NCBI GenBank assembly: GCA_037013555.1
Contig: JASUAD010000014.1
Coordinates: 10,558,756 to 10,622,755, forward strand
DNA length: 64,000 nt
Direction of reading: 5' to 3'
Source: Sextonia rubra
Lineage: Eukaryota; Streptophyta; Magnoliopsida; Laurales; Lauraceae
Positions 47,843 through 60,025 of the stretch are shown piece by piece. The notes beneath the pieces were generated by a model, which worked only from the letters and a program-made list of their open reading frames with translations, was not told where the DNA came from and ran no database searches. The position numbers and the translations under genes are program-made. Position 1 is the first letter of the stretch. Each line of letters begins with the position of its first letter.

Positions 47843-49425
47843 AACCTGAACTATGAGAGAGATAGAGCGAGAGAGAGAGGTTGAGATGAATGGAATGCTT
47901 AGAGCTAGAAAGAAAGATGATGATGTGAGATTTTATAATAGAAAGTGACTTAGAGAGGAAGAAGAAGAAGAACAGAGACAATTTTATAGCAATACCGCCT
48001 TTGCTTGACTAGGCTTTAACTATAAAAAATGGGCACATCTTGATTCAAATGCCCGCCATTTTGTTAAAAAAAAAGGAGCATATGGACATTTGTGATCAGC
48101 CCACTGTTTCTGTTTTGGTTTCCCTACGATACAAAACGAGTATGTATATATTTACATATTGAATTTTGATATTCTAACCCACTATAGACATGCAACTTTA
48201 GGAGCTCAATCATTGACTCGATGAAGCGACCGTTGAATTGCTTCTTTGTGTGGCTTGTTTGGATCCAAGTGATTTGTAATCTACTTTTGACAAGGAAAAA
48301 TTGATCCCTCTTTGTCAATTTTATCGTGATAGATTTTTAGACTAAGATCGGGGGATGCTTGCTAGTCAACTAGAGAGTTATATTACTGATTTGCGCACTG
48401 ATTGCAAATTTGTAGAAATAAGAGAAATTAGTTGCCTCATTCTAAAGAAGGTTAAAACAAAAAAGGACATTTTATTTGCTTTGGTTTATTTACTTTTGAT
48501 ATGGTCCAAACACAACTAGTTGCTTCTGCTTCCGTTGAAAGGATATTTTCTGCTATAAAAATTGTGAAGAGTCAATTGCACAATCAAATAGAGGATGAGT
48601 AGATAAATGATTTTTTTTGCTTCAATATATCGAAAAGGGGAAATTTAACAGCATCAACGATGAAACAATCATGCCACACATTCAAAACATGAAAATTCGT
48701 CGAGAGCAAGTGCCAATTGTAAAGATTTTGTTTTAGAGTTGAGATATCACTTTTTGATGATAGAATGTTAGTTGATGCATTTAAATATTTTGAATCCATT
48801 TAAACCCAATACATTTTCACTTTTTTTCATTGTGCATGTGAAGAAAGTAAACTAAACTAATAAATTTGACTTTTTCAATTGACAATCATCCGCTCCCCTT
48901 AAACAAAAATCTTGGGTCCACCACTAGGTTCACATAATCCTTTACTGGGCTAAGTCGAGCTTGCTTTTAAGCTATGTTGACCACTTACTTAATGGGCTTG
49001 TATGAATGCTTATGGGTTAGGTTTATCTTGGTGGGCCTAAATGCTATTATTCTAGGGTAGTAATTTACTACCTTTCGTTCTTATGTCCAAGTGTCTATTA
49101 TTGTAATAGTCATGTAATTTTTATAAACCAAAACCATTTTTATGTGGGAGAAGGCTAGGAGCATCACAACTTGCATTTGTTTCTAAACTTGCATCCAAGA
49201 ATCAGGGAGAAAAAAAAATAAATTGCATTCTAGTTTTTTTTTAACATTGCATTCAAGATGGATTTAGTTTTATTATTAGGTCCTTACTTGAACAATGAGT
49301 TTGGGATAATTCGACCTAAAAAAGATAGATCGATATCAATTTTCAATTGGCCTCATTGTAGCTTTTTTTTTTTCAAATTAAAAGACAAAGGAGCAGAAAT
49401 CTAAGAAAAGAGAAAGAAAAGAAAG
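47843..49425 (+). repeat. hAT-array unit 2
   Basis: 1,583 bp; hAT terminus CCACCACTA ending near 48926. Confidence 0.85.
48190..48736 (+). pseudogene. hAT transposase C-terminus, unit 2
   Basis: Reads VASASVERIFSAIKIVKSQL-like at about 48515-48575 with stops and frame changes on both sides. Confidence 0.7.
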
Positions 49426-51003
49426 AACCTGAAATATGAGTGAGAGAGAAAAAGAGAGAGGTTAAGATGAATGGAATGCTTAGGGCAAGAAAGAATGATG
49501 ATGCTGTGAAATTTTATAATAGAAATTGACTTGGAGAGGAAAAAGAAGAAGAACAAAGATGGTTTTTTTTTATCTATATAGCCTATGCTCGAATAGAGCT
49601 CTAACTGTAGAGAGTCGGCTCATCTTGATTCAGAAGCCTATTGTTTTAAAAAAAGGAGCATGTGAACGTTTGTAAGCAGACCACAGTTTCTATTTTGGTT
49701 TCCCTACATATGAAAGAAATACGTATGTATTTATGTACTCAATTTTGATATTCTAAACCACTATAAACCTTTAGCATCAGCAGCTCAATCATCCTTCAAT
49801 TAAGTGACTACCAAATTGCTTTTTTGTGTGGCTTTTTTGTATCTAATTGATTCATTCTCTCCTTTTGATAAGGAAAAATTGATCTGTCTATCTCAATTTT
49901 ATCCTAACGATTTTTTAGACTTTGATCAAGTGATGTTTCTTAACCAACTAGATAGTTATATTATTAATATGCACACTGATTGCAAGTTCTTAGAGGTAAA
50001 AGGAATTAGTGACCTCGTTCAAAAAATTTTAAAAGAAAAAAGGATATTTTATTTCTTTTGGTTTATTTGCTTTTAAAATTGTTGCTAACCTTACTAGTTG
50101 CTACTGCTACCATTGAAAGGGTGTTTTCTAGTATGAAAATTATGGAAAGTCAATTGTACATTTCAATCGAGGATGAGTGGATGATTGATTGTTTGCTTCT
50201 ATATATCGAAAATGGCATATTTAACAGCATTGACGATGAGACAATCATGCAATATTTTTTAAACAAAAAGAATCGTCGAGAGGAATTGCCAATTGTAAAG
50301 ATTTTGTTTTAGATGTGAGATATCACCTTTGATGAGAGAATATTAGTTGATGCATTTAAATACATTGTATCCATTTAAAAACAATACATTTTCTCTTTTA
50401 TCATTATGCATGTGAAGAAAGTTCATCAAACTAATAGGTTGACTTTTTCAGTTGACAATCATCCATACCCTATAAACAAAAATCTTAGGCCCACCACTGT
50501 GTTCACACAATCCTTTATTGGGTTAAGTCGAGCTTGCTTTTTATTTAGGTTGACCAGTTACTTAATGAGCTTGTGTGAATGCTTATGGTTCAGGTTTATC
50601 TTGGTGGGCCTGAAGGTTATTATACTTAGATAGTGATTAACGACCTTTATTCAGTTCCAGTGTCTATTATCCTAATAGTCAAGTAATTTTTATAAACTGA
50701 AACCATTTTCATGCATTAGAAGGCAAGCAACAATACAACTTGCATTAATTAGTTTCTAAACTTGCATCCAAGCATCATGTACAGAAGAAAAAAATAAATT
50801 GTAGTTTAATTTTTTCTTTTAACATTGCATTCAAGTTAAAGTTAGATTTGCTATAGGGAACAATGTGTTAGGGGAAATCTTCAACCTACCAAAGATAGAT
50901 CAACATCAATTCTAAATGGGTCTCATTGTATCTTTTTTTGTCTTTTTTTTTTCAAGTAGAAAAAAAAATAAACAGAAATCTCATAAAAGAGAAGGAAAAG
51001 AAA
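49426..51003 (+). repeat. hAT-array unit 3
   Basis: 1,578 bp; the unit with the least damaged coding part. hAT terminus CCACCACT ending near 50498. Confidence 0.85.
49804..50312 (+). pseudogene. hAT transposase C-terminus, unit 3 (best preserved)
   Basis: Frame one (49804-50076) gives DSFSPFDKEKLICLSQFYPN and VKGISDLVQKILKEK, the helical region before the dimerisation domain in plant zinc finger MYM-type hAT proteins. A single frame change near 50060 leads to the second frame (to 50312) with VATATIERVFSSMKIMESQL, EDEWMIDCLLLYIENGIFNS and IDDETIMQYF, the full hAT dimerisation domain, ending in a stop at 50310-50312. The catalytic core and BED/TTF zinc finger are absent. The fragment could at most have bound another hAT transposase; expression is unproven. 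Confidence 0.8.
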
Positions 51004-51012
51004 GAACCTGAA

Positions 51013-51043
<31 letters not shown>

Positions 51044-52506
51044 GTTGAGAAAAATGGAATGCGTAGGGCAAAAAGATGATGTGAGATTTTATAATGGAAA
51101 GTGACTTGGAGAGGAAGAAGAAGAAGAATAAGAAATCATTTAGCCATATTGCTTCTACTCGGCTAGAACTCTAAATATAGAAAGTCAGCGCATCTTGATT
51201 CAGATGCCCAACATTTAAAAAAAAGGGGGGCACATGGACATTTGCCAGTAGCCCATTGTTTTTTTTTTGGTTTCCCTACGATATGAAATAAACACGTATG
51301 CTTTTACATATTGAATTCTGATATTCAAAACCACTATATATAGACATGCAACTTCAGGAGCTCAATCATCGCTTCAAAGAAGTAACCACCAAATTGCTTC
51401 GTAGACTTGGATCAAGTGATACTTGTTAATCAACAGGAGAGTTATATTATTTATATGTGCACCAATTGCAAGCTCTTTGAAGTAAAAGGAATTAGTTGCC
51501 TCACTCAGAAGATTGAAACAAAAAAAAAGATGTTTTATTTCCTTTTATTTCTTTGCTGTTGAAATTTGTGCTAACCTTTTTAGTTGCTACAGCTTCCATT
51601 GAAAGGATGTTTTCTCCTATGAAAATTGTGAGGAGTCAATTGCCCAATCGAATGGAGGATGATTGGTTGCTTCTATATATTGAAAATGGAATATTTAATA
51701 GCATTGACTATGAGACAATCATGCAATGCTTTCAAAACTTGAAGAATCGTCAATAGCAATTGCCAATTGTAAAGATTTTGTTTTACAGTTGAGATATCAC
51801 TTTTGATAAGAGAATCTTAGTTGATTTATTTAATTATTTTGTGTTCATTTAAATACAATATACATTTTCACTTTTATCATTGTGCATATAAAAACAATAC
51901 ATTAAACTAATAATTTTCACTTTTTCAATTGAAAATCATCCACACCCCTTGAACAAAAACCTTGGGTCCACCATTGGGTTCACACAATTTTTTTTAGGGC
52001 CAAGTCAAACTTGTTTTTAAGCTATGTTAACTACTTACTTAATGGGCTTGTATGAAAGCTTATGGGTTAGGTTTATCTTGGTGGGCCTGAAGGTTGTTAT
52101 CCTATGGTAGTGATTAACTACCTTTTGTTGTTATGTCCAAGCATTTATTATCCTAATAGTCATGTAATTTTTATAAACCGAAACCATTTTCATGTGGGAG
52201 AAGGCTAGCAGCATCACAACTTTCTTCAATTAGTTTCTAAACTTGTATCCAAGAATCATGGAGGGAAAAAAATTGCATTCTAGTTTTTTTTTTTTAACAT
52301 TGCATTCAAGTAAGATTTAGTGTTGCTATTGAGTCCTCAATAGAACAATTATTTTGGGGTAATCTTCGAGCTAGCAAGGATATTGATGTCAATTTTAAAT
52401 GGGGCTCATTGTATCTTGTTTTGTTTTGTTGTTGTTGTTGTTGTTTTTTTTTTTTAAGAAGAAGAGCAAAGAAGCAGAAATCTATGAAAAGAGAGGGAAA
52501 AGAAAG
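51004..52506 (+). repeat. hAT-array unit 4
   Basis: 1,503 bp, shorter than its neighbours because the segment before the hAT coding part (near 51400) has a deletion. hAT terminus CCACCATTG near 51975. Confidence 0.85.
51360..51756 (+). pseudogene. hAT transposase C-terminus, unit 4
   Basis: The open frame 51553-51756 reads VATASIERMFSPMKIVRSQL, NRMEDDWLLLYIENGIFNSI and DYETIMQCFQNLKNRQ. The dimerisation domain is nearly complete, although the usual N-D-C after the W-L is lost. Stops lie upstream. Confidence 0.75.
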
Positions 52507-53880
52507 AACCTGAAATATGAGAGAGAGAGAGAGAGAGAGAGAGATGAATGGAATGATTAGGGCAAGAAATAAAGATGATTATGTAAGATTCTATAACAGA
52601 AAGTGATTTGGGGAGGAAGAAGAAGATGAACAAAGATAACTTTTTAGCACTACTTTCTTTGCTCGACTAGATCTCTAACTATAGTGAGTCGTGCATCTTG
52701 ATTCAGATGCTTGTCATTTAAAAAAAAAAAGGAGCAAATGGACGTTTGTCAGTAGTCCACTGTCTCTATTTTCGTTTCTCTATGACACAAAAGAAATACA
52801 TATGAATTTACATACTGACTTTTGATATTCTAAACCACTATAGACATACAACTTCAGAAGCTCATTCATCGCTTCGATGAAGTGACCACTGAATTGCTTC
52901 TTTGTTGGCTTGTTTCAATCTAAGTGATTCATTCTATATTTTTAACCAAGAAAAATTGATCAATCTTTCTCAATTTTATCCTGGTACTTTTTAAGACTTA
53001 GATCTGGTGATTCTTATTAATCAACTGAAGAGTTATATTATTGATATGCGCACCAATTGCAAGTTCTAAGAAGTAAAGTAAAAGCAATTTGTGGCCTCAT
53101 TTAAAAGATAGTTAAAACAAAAAAGGACATTTTATTTCCTTTTGTATATTCGCTTTTGAAATTGGTGCTAACCTTACTAGTTGTTACTGCTACTGCTGAA
53201 AGGGAGTTTTCTGTTATGAAAATTGTGAAGAGTTGATTTTACATTTGAATGAAGGATAAGTGGATGATTGATTGTTTACTTCTATATATCGAAAAGGGCA
53301 TATTTAACAGCATTGTTGATGAGTCAATCATGTAGCACTTTTAAAATAAGAAGAATCGTCGACAGGAATTGTCAAGTGTAAAGATTTTGTTTTAAAGGTG
53401 AGATATCACTTTTGAAGAGAGAATATTAGTTGATGCATTTAAATACTTTATATCCATTTAAATGCAATACATTTTCTCTTTTGTCATTGTGCATGTGAAG
53501 AAAGTACATCAAACTAATAAGTTTGACTTTTTCAATTGACAATTATCCCCACCCCTTAAACAAAAATCCTGGGTCCACCACAGGGTTCACACAATCCTTT
53601 ACTACACTAAGTTGAGCATGCTTTTTAGCTAGATTGACCAGTTACTAAATGGGCTTGTGTGAATGCTTATGGGTCAGGTTTATCTTGGTAGGCTGCAAGT
53701 TTTTATCCTATGGTAGTGATTAACTACCTTTCGTTGCTATGTCCCAACGTCTATTATCCTACTAGTCTTGTAATTTTTATAAACCGGAACCATTTGCATG
53801 TGGGACAAGGCTAGCAGCATCACAACTTGCATCAATTAGTTTCTAAACTTGCACCAAGAATCGTGGACAAAAAAAAAAAA
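52507..53880 (+). repeat. hAT-array unit 5 (3' part deleted)
   Basis: Runs normally through the hAT part (terminus CCACCACAG near 53583) and its flank to AAACAAATTG. It then jumps into the hAT coding part of the next unit, so about 0.7 kb is missing across the unit 5/6 junction. Confidence 0.8.
52860..53394 (+). pseudogene. hAT transposase C-terminus, unit 5
   Basis: VVTATAEREFSVMKIVKS followed by a stop. The dimerisation motif is recognisable but mutated (ER-E-FS). Confidence 0.7.
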
Positions 53881-54963
53881 ACAAATTGATATGCACATCG
53901 ATTGCAAGTTCTTAAAAGTAAATTGATTTAGTTCCCTAACTCAAAAGATGGTTGAAAAAAAAAGACATTTTATTTTCTTTTGCTTTTTGCTTTTTAAATT
54001 GGTGCTAAACTTACTAGCTAATTGCTACTGCTACCATTGAAATGATGTTTTCTACTATGAAAATTGTGAAGAGTCAATTGTGCATTCGAATGGAGGTTGA
54101 ATAGAAGAATGATTGTTTGCTTCTATATATCAAAAAGGGCATATTTAACAGCATCGATGATGAGACAGTCATGTAATACTTTATAAACATAAGTAATCAT
54201 CAAGAGAAATTGACAATTGTAAATATTTTGTTTTAGAGGTGAGATATCACTTTTGATGAGAGAATGTTACTTGATGCATTTAAATGCTTTGTATCCATTT
54301 AAATACAATACATTTTCACTTTTGTCATTGTGCATGTGAAGAGAGTACTAAGTAATAAGTTTGACTTTTTTAATTGACAATCATCCGCACCCTTTGAACA
54401 AAAATCCCAGGTCCGCCACTAGGTTCACATAATCCTTTGCTGGGCTAAGTCGACCTTGCTTTTGAGATGGGTTGACCAGTTACTTAATAGACTTGTGTGA
54501 ATGCTTATGGGTCAGGTCTATCTTTGTAGGCCTGAAGTATTATCGTTTGGGAGTGATTAACTACCTTTTGTTGATATGTCCAAGCATCTATTATCCTAAT
54601 AGTCATGTATTTTTTATAAACAAAAACCATTTTCATCTAGGAGAAGCCTAGCTACATAACAAATTGCATCAATTAGTTTTGAAACTTACATCCAAGAATC
54701 ATGGAGAAAAAAAACACAAATTGCATTCAAGTGCTTTTTTTTTATACATTGATTAAAGTTAGATTTAGTTTTGCTATTGGGTCTTTAATAGAACAATGAG
54801 TTTGGGGTAGTCTTCGAGCTAGCAAAGTTAGATCGACATCAATTTTAAATGGGCCTCAATGTATCTTGTTTAGATTTTTTTTCTTTTTTTTATTTTTTAT
54901 TTATTTTTTCTTCAAGTAGAAGAACAAAGAAGCAGAAATCTTAGAAAAGAGAAGGAAAAGAAA
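53881..54963 (+). repeat. hAT-array unit 6 (5' part deleted)
   Basis: Starts abruptly in ATATGCACATCGATTGCAAG. hAT terminus CCGCCACTA near 54421, the copy closest to the canonical CGCCACT end. Confidence 0.8.
53887..54233 (+). pseudogene. hAT transposase C-terminus, unit 6
   Basis: ATIEMMFSTMKIVKSQLCIR-like reading at about 54028-54090, then a stop. Confidence 0.65.
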
Positions 54964-56315
54964 AAGCCTAAAATATGGTTTGGGGGGGGGGGAGAGAGAG
55001 AGAGAGGTTAGCATGAATGGAATGTTTAGAAAATGATGTGAGATTTTATAATAGAAAGTGACTTGGAGAGGAAGAAGAAGAAGAATAGAAACGGCTTTTT
55101 TGCAATACTGCCTCTGTTTGACAGGACCTCTAATTACAAAGAGTCGGCCTTTCACGATTAAAATACTTGCCATTTAAAAAAAATAAGCATCTGAACATTA
55201 GTCAAGAGCCCACAGTTTCTGTTTTGGTTTCTATAAGTATTTTTGTGTTGGTAAATTCATGAGTTGGACAATAATCCATTCTAGAGGATCTCTTCCCCAA
55301 AAACCTTCAGTTTCCCTACAATGCAAAATAAATACGTATGTATTTACGTCCTCAATTTTGATATTCTCAACCATTATAGACATGCAACTTTAGGAGCACA
55401 ATCATAGCTTCGATGAATTGACCACCATATTGCTTCGCTATGTGGATTCAAGTGATTAATTCTCTGTTTTTTATAAGGAAAAATTGGTCCGTCTTTCTCA
55501 ATTTTATTCTAACGGCTTCTTAATTAACTGGAGGGCGATAATATTGATATGCTCACTGATTGCAAGATCATAGAAGTAAAAGGAATTAGTTGCCTCGCTC
55601 AGAAGATAGTTGAAACAAAAATGGACATTTTATTTCCTTTGTTTTATTTTCTTTTGAAATTGTTGCTAACTTTACTAGTTGCTACTACTACCGTTGAAAC
55701 GGTATTTTCTGCTATGAAATTATAAGGAGTCAATTGCACAATAGAATGGAAGATGAGTGGATGAATAATTGTTTGCTTCTATATATTGAAAAGTGCATAT
55801 TTAACAGATTCGACGATGAGATGGTCATGCAATGCTTTCAAGACATGAAGAATCATCAAAAGCAGCTACTAATTGTAGAGATTTTGTTTTAAAGTTGAGA
55901 TATCACTTTTGATGAGAGAATGTTAGTTAATGCATTTAAATATTTTGTACCCATTTAAATACAACAAAATTTCTCTTTTGACATTATACTTTTGAAGAAA
56001 GTACACCAAACTAATAAGTTTGACATTTTCAATTGACAATCCTTTACTTGGCTTAGTCGAGCTTGCTTTTGAGCTAGGTTGACCAATTACTTAATGGGCT
56101 TGTGTGAATGCTTATGGGGCAAATTTATCTTGGTGGGCCTAAAGGTTATTACCCTATGATAGTGATTAACTTGTTTCGTTATGTCCAACCGTCTATTATC
56201 CTAATTGTCATGTAATTTTTATAAATTAAAACCATTTTCATGTGGGAGAAGGCTAGCAGCATTATAGCTTGCATCAATCAGTTTTTAAACTTGCATCTAA
56301 GAATCATGGAGGAAA
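54964..56315 (+). repeat. hAT-array unit 7 (last, lacks the hAT terminus)
   Basis: Contains an extra segment of about 80 bp at 55232-55312 absent from other units. It lacks the stretch with the CCACCACT terminus (about 56039). The array stops at 56315, next to the LTR at 56327. Confidence 0.8.
55395..55892 (+). pseudogene. hAT transposase C-terminus, unit 7
   Basis: VATTTVETVFSAMK-like reading near 55675-55720, then one base is lost, so the frame changes before NRMEDEWMNNCLLLYIEK. Confidence 0.7.
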
Positions 56316-56326
56316 AAGAAAATAGA

Positions 56327-57241
56327 TGAAACTTTTTAAACCTTAACATAGGTTTAGGTCGAGTCAAATTTAACCATGAAGATAAGCAACAATAATGAAT
56401 CTAAAAAATATCAATCACCACAATGAAGATAGACACAGGATTTTTACGTGGAAAACCCAAATGGGAAAAAACCACAGGACCAACCACCGGTCCATCAATA
56501 TTAAACACTATGCAAGAAAGGTTACAAGAACTACTTACTACCCTTTTTCCAGTTGAACACAACCTAAAGGACTAGAAGCTCTTCTTCTTGTCGACGCGCA
56601 CACCATTCACTTTCTTCAAGCTTGATCTTTATGCCTTGATGCCTCTCAAGACGAATCACCAAAGTAGAGAAAGAAAACGAATCTCAAAAACTAAATTTGC
56701 AGCACATAAAAGACAGAGAAGCTCCAAAGAAGAAGATATCTCTCAATAAAATTTCTAAGGTTTTAATCTAGAGAGACTTTTTTTTAAAATTTCTAAGGTT
56801 TTAATCTAGAGAGACTTTTTTTTCTTCATAGAAGTGATGATCCTTATATACACAACAACCGTGGAGTCCTTTCCGCTCTAGATTCTAGGAAGATAAGGAA
56901 AGACTTAAGTGCAAAAGAGAGAGATCCAAAAAATTAGAATTTTTTGATTCGTACCAGCCGACCGATCGAATAAGCTATCCGACCAATTAGGCATGGGGTT
57001 CGACCGATCGGGGACCACAGCGGACCGGTCGATCTTCCATTTTGTCTGCAGATATTGTAACCATATAATTCGACCAATCAGCCAGAAATCCAACTGGTCC
57101 GACAGACATTCCATCTTTAAAATAGAAGACCTTCATTTGTATCTTAGGTAGAGACTTCAGTCCTTTTAGAAAATAAAATTACAACACTTATAATCCCAAG
57201 TTTTGTCCATCCAATGAACTCGCTAATATTACATTCTTTAC
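56327..57241 (-). repeat. 3' LTR of a Sirevirus-like copia element (915 bp)
   Basis: On the minus strand it starts TGTAAAGAATGTAATATTAG at 57241, right after a purine tract, and ends AAAGTTTCA at 56327. It has a TATATAAGG box (plus about 56846-56854), a CGACCGATCGG-word cluster at 56950-57110 and the CCATTTGGGTTTTCCACG motif near 56455-56472. A 38-bp tandem duplication (TTCTAAGGTTTTAATCTAGA) lies at 56750-56823. Confidence 0.7.
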
Positions 57242-57257
57242 AATCTCCCTTTTTGGC
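57242..57257 (-). other. Polypurine tract of the Sirevirus-like element
   Basis: Minus strand GCCAAAAAGGGAGAT just before the LTR; a second purine stretch (AAAAAGGGGGAGAGATG) lies at about 57498-57514. Confidence 0.7.
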
Positions 57258-57589
57258 AATTCATAGACAAAACTTCCTAGGCTGAACAATCTACCCAGAT
57301 CAACCTGACAACTAGACCTCAAGAATTGTCACTTCAATTTAAATCCTAAAAAAGAAAAATAACCTTTCTAGGCACCATAAGATCAAGTTAGCATATTAAA
57401 ATAACTTCAAGATAAAACATAATCAAAGCAAGATCATTACAAAGTAATCAATCAAGATCAACTCATGTCAATTAGTTCATTGTTCAATTAAGAAACACAT
57501 CTCTCCCCCTTTTTGAGCATGAATTGAGAAAGGGGCCATAAGCAAAAACAAAACACAGAAACAGGGCAATCAGTGCCTACGAAGGTGGT

Positions 57590-58643
57590 CCAGAATGGAG
57601 TCAAGTTTGGACTTGAGCACATCAAACCAACCATGTAGCGACTAAACTTCGCCATGAAGAATATCAAGATAAGCTGTCTAGTCAAATAGAGTGTCCTCAA
57701 ACGCTGATAACCTGGCATGAATGGAAGTAACATCAGGGATATCCTCCTCAGCAATAGGTGCAGAAATGGGTCCTCGAGGAACAGGTTGACAAACCTAAGA
57801 CCTAGACTGCATCAAAGTGCTTATAGTGATAGGGTTTGGAATCGGTACCGAAATATCAATCACATCTGGCATCACACCCTGTAAAAGGAGAAAAAGGGAG
57901 AGTGACACACCGAATGGCAGTGAGGCATTCTTAATAGAAAAATGAACTCTATAAATAGTGTCAAAGATGACTCATGGAAGATCGATGGGGAGATCACTGC
58001 CAATAACATACAGAAGATACCCTGCCTCATGATAAATCTCAGAGTGATGACCTCTGCATTCAATGTTGTTTTTCATAAATATCTTAAGCATCCGATAGGA
58101 ATCTGTCAGCTCACTCTGTTTTAACAACGTACCAGAAGGCCAATCACGAGGATGACCACAAAGCACGGACCCAACCTTATCAAAATCAATACTAGATGCA
58201 CCCTCATCCATATCAGCGGCGTCAGGATCAAGCATAGGGTATTTAGCATCTAGAGTCCGATCAATCCCTAAGAGCCAGCCAAGTGAAGTGGGAGTGACGA
58301 TCAAGTGCTTGCCTCGCACGAAAGACTTGATGAGCCCACTTGACATGTCATACATGTTATTGTAGAACTCGCGAACCAAGTCAGGAAAGACTTTCATATC
58401 AAATGTGTAAAAGGAAATCCAACGATGTCTATTAAGCCATCCACCAAATAGGTACGTCCGAAATTCTAATGGATTGATTGGACATTCATAGAGCATGACC
58501 CTTTTTCGAAAGATATTGTCATTCTGTGTTGCCTGCTCTTGTAAAGAAACCAACTGTGTTGCCCACTCTTCGGAAAGAAAACCGATCAATATTGAAACTG
58601 TGTGAAAACAAGCCACATGCCACATTCTTTCATTTTGAAACAA
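57590..58643 (-). pseudogene. Additional ORF between pol and the 3' LTR, 'putative plant transposon protein' type
   Basis: The minus-strand frame from 58643 is open to 57972 (223 codons) and continues in the same frame with a few stops to about 57590. It contains FDMKVFPDLVREFYNNMYD, IKSFVRGKHLIVTPTSLGWL and LGIDRTLDAKYPMLD, matching the pattern of the domain catalogued as putative plant transposon protein. A tail follows with P-I-A-E-E-D-I-P-D-V and a coiled-coil-like LEDTLFD/AYLDILHGEV segment. It lies downstream of RNase H in the same sense, the position of the env-like ORF of Sireviruses. No signal peptide or membrane segment is evident, so an envelope role is not supported. A plausible earlier ATG near 58660 is out of frame. 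Confidence 0.65.
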
Positions 58644-60020
58644 TCTTTTTCGAAGCCATAACTATCGAGGATGAATGTATCTTCGAAAGGAAAACATCAA
58701 AGCACAATCCAATGTCGGCAAAATTATAAAGAAAAAAGATTAAACTCATTGGAGCATTTCATCAAACATCTGGCGTGCACATGAAGAAGTAAGCTTGAAT
58801 GAATACAAGCTCACATGTAAGAGATCCCAATCAACATAAAAAAATAAACACAAGCATCAACACATGCATTTCATTGAGGAGATTTGACAAAAACAATGGG
58901 AAGAAAACATAAATGAAATTGCTATCAAATCCAATCAAAGACATAGAACAAACGGGAAGAAGCAACCAATCGAGTGGATGAAAGAACATATGGTATTAAT
59001 GGGAAAGAAGAAAGAGAAGAGACTTACCTTGGAGCAATACGCAAGTGTAGGAGATCAAGAAGAAATGGTGTATATGCACGTAGAGATGAAAGGGAGAAAT
59101 CGCAAAAAAATTGACAGAAAACAAACAGTCAGGAAACAAGACAAACGCACACTGGGTTATAAAGAATCCAAACGTCCCTGACCAGTCGGATGAGTAGCCC
59201 GATCAGTCGGATTTTAGTTCTGTAAAATTCCACCTGTATGACTCAACCGGTCAAAGAAAGAGCTCGGCCGATCGAATTACAATTCTGTAAAATGCACCAG
59301 GCTTGTTCGACCGGTTTGATGAGTAGCCCGACTAGTCGAAATACACAACTGTGAGTTTTTTTTAAAACAAAACTCACAGAGTGTTGGATATATGAAATCT
59401 CGAAATGAACAATAAAGCCATGATGAAAATACAACATGCCATAAGTAAACTAATCACATGAAAGTCGTCAATGCTCAAATACGATGTTTTACAGCAGTTA
59501 ATAAGCCAATGACGTCGAGGTGACACAGAGAATGAGAGATATGTCCAGACATGTGAAGATCATGAGGAAAATCATTCACATTGGGAACTTAATGCTCAAA
59601 GAAAATCATTTTGCAGGTGAAGCACGGGAAATCCACATTGAACAACATCTTGTGATCTTTCTATTGATAAGAGAAAAACTCCCACTTAATAAGTATCCCC
59701 TCTTTCCTTTTTTTTTTTTTTTTTGAAACAGAAGGAAAAAAAGGAGAAGAAGAATCCAAAAACGATTCTCTAATGCAGTGAGAATCTTCAAAAGTGGCAC
59801 GATTAGCGTACTATTGGATTGCACCAAATATAGTGAATGTACACGAGAGTAAAAGGATGCATTGAGCAATCTCCTTAGATTTTATGTACCAGGACAAACC
59901 AGCCCAATAACTAAAGCAAAACATCACATATCAAATAATCATGAAATCAGCAAATAAAACAGGCATGTACAAAAAGCAAAATATGTAGAAGACACGTTAA
60001 GGATGGAGACCAACTCTGAG
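58644..60020 (-). other. Internal spacer of the Sirevirus-like element
   Basis: Lies between the end of pol (via the solo LTR) and the additional ORF. It contains CGACCGGTT, CGGCCGATCG and CGACTAGTCG words at 59170-59340, the same vocabulary as the element's LTR, so another LTR fragment may be present. T run at 59707-59724. Confidence 0.5.
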
Positions 60021-60025
60021 GGATT
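60021..60025. other. Target-site duplication GGATT (left) of the solo LTR
   Basis: Matches 62646-62650 exactly at the outer ends of the solo LTR. Confidence 0.85.

Larger units (their letters stand above)
46220..56315 (+). repeat. Macrosatellite: seven tandem units of about 1.57 kb derived from a hAT transposon 3' end
   Basis: The junction word AACCTGAA(A)-ATGAGAGAG recurs at 46275, 47843, 49426, 51004 and 52507 (variant at 54964). The hAT dimerisation word GCTAACCTTACTAGTTG recurs, with variants, at 46941, 48505, 50083, 51570, 53166, 54003 and 55664. Each unit has a GA-microsatellite region with GAATGGAATGCTTAG, a CGCCATTTAAAA/GGAGCA block, hAT transposase C-terminal coding remnants, and (except unit 7) the hAT terminus CCACCACT. 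It then has about 450 bp of sequence outside the hAT terminus. Because flank and transposon repeat together, the amplification came after the hAT insertion. Confidence 0.9.

Noticed and set aside
54901..55173. 90-codon minus-strand open frame in array unit 7
   Set aside because: It is read from the purine-rich GA region of the repeat; the peptide is low-complexity and not kept open in the other units.
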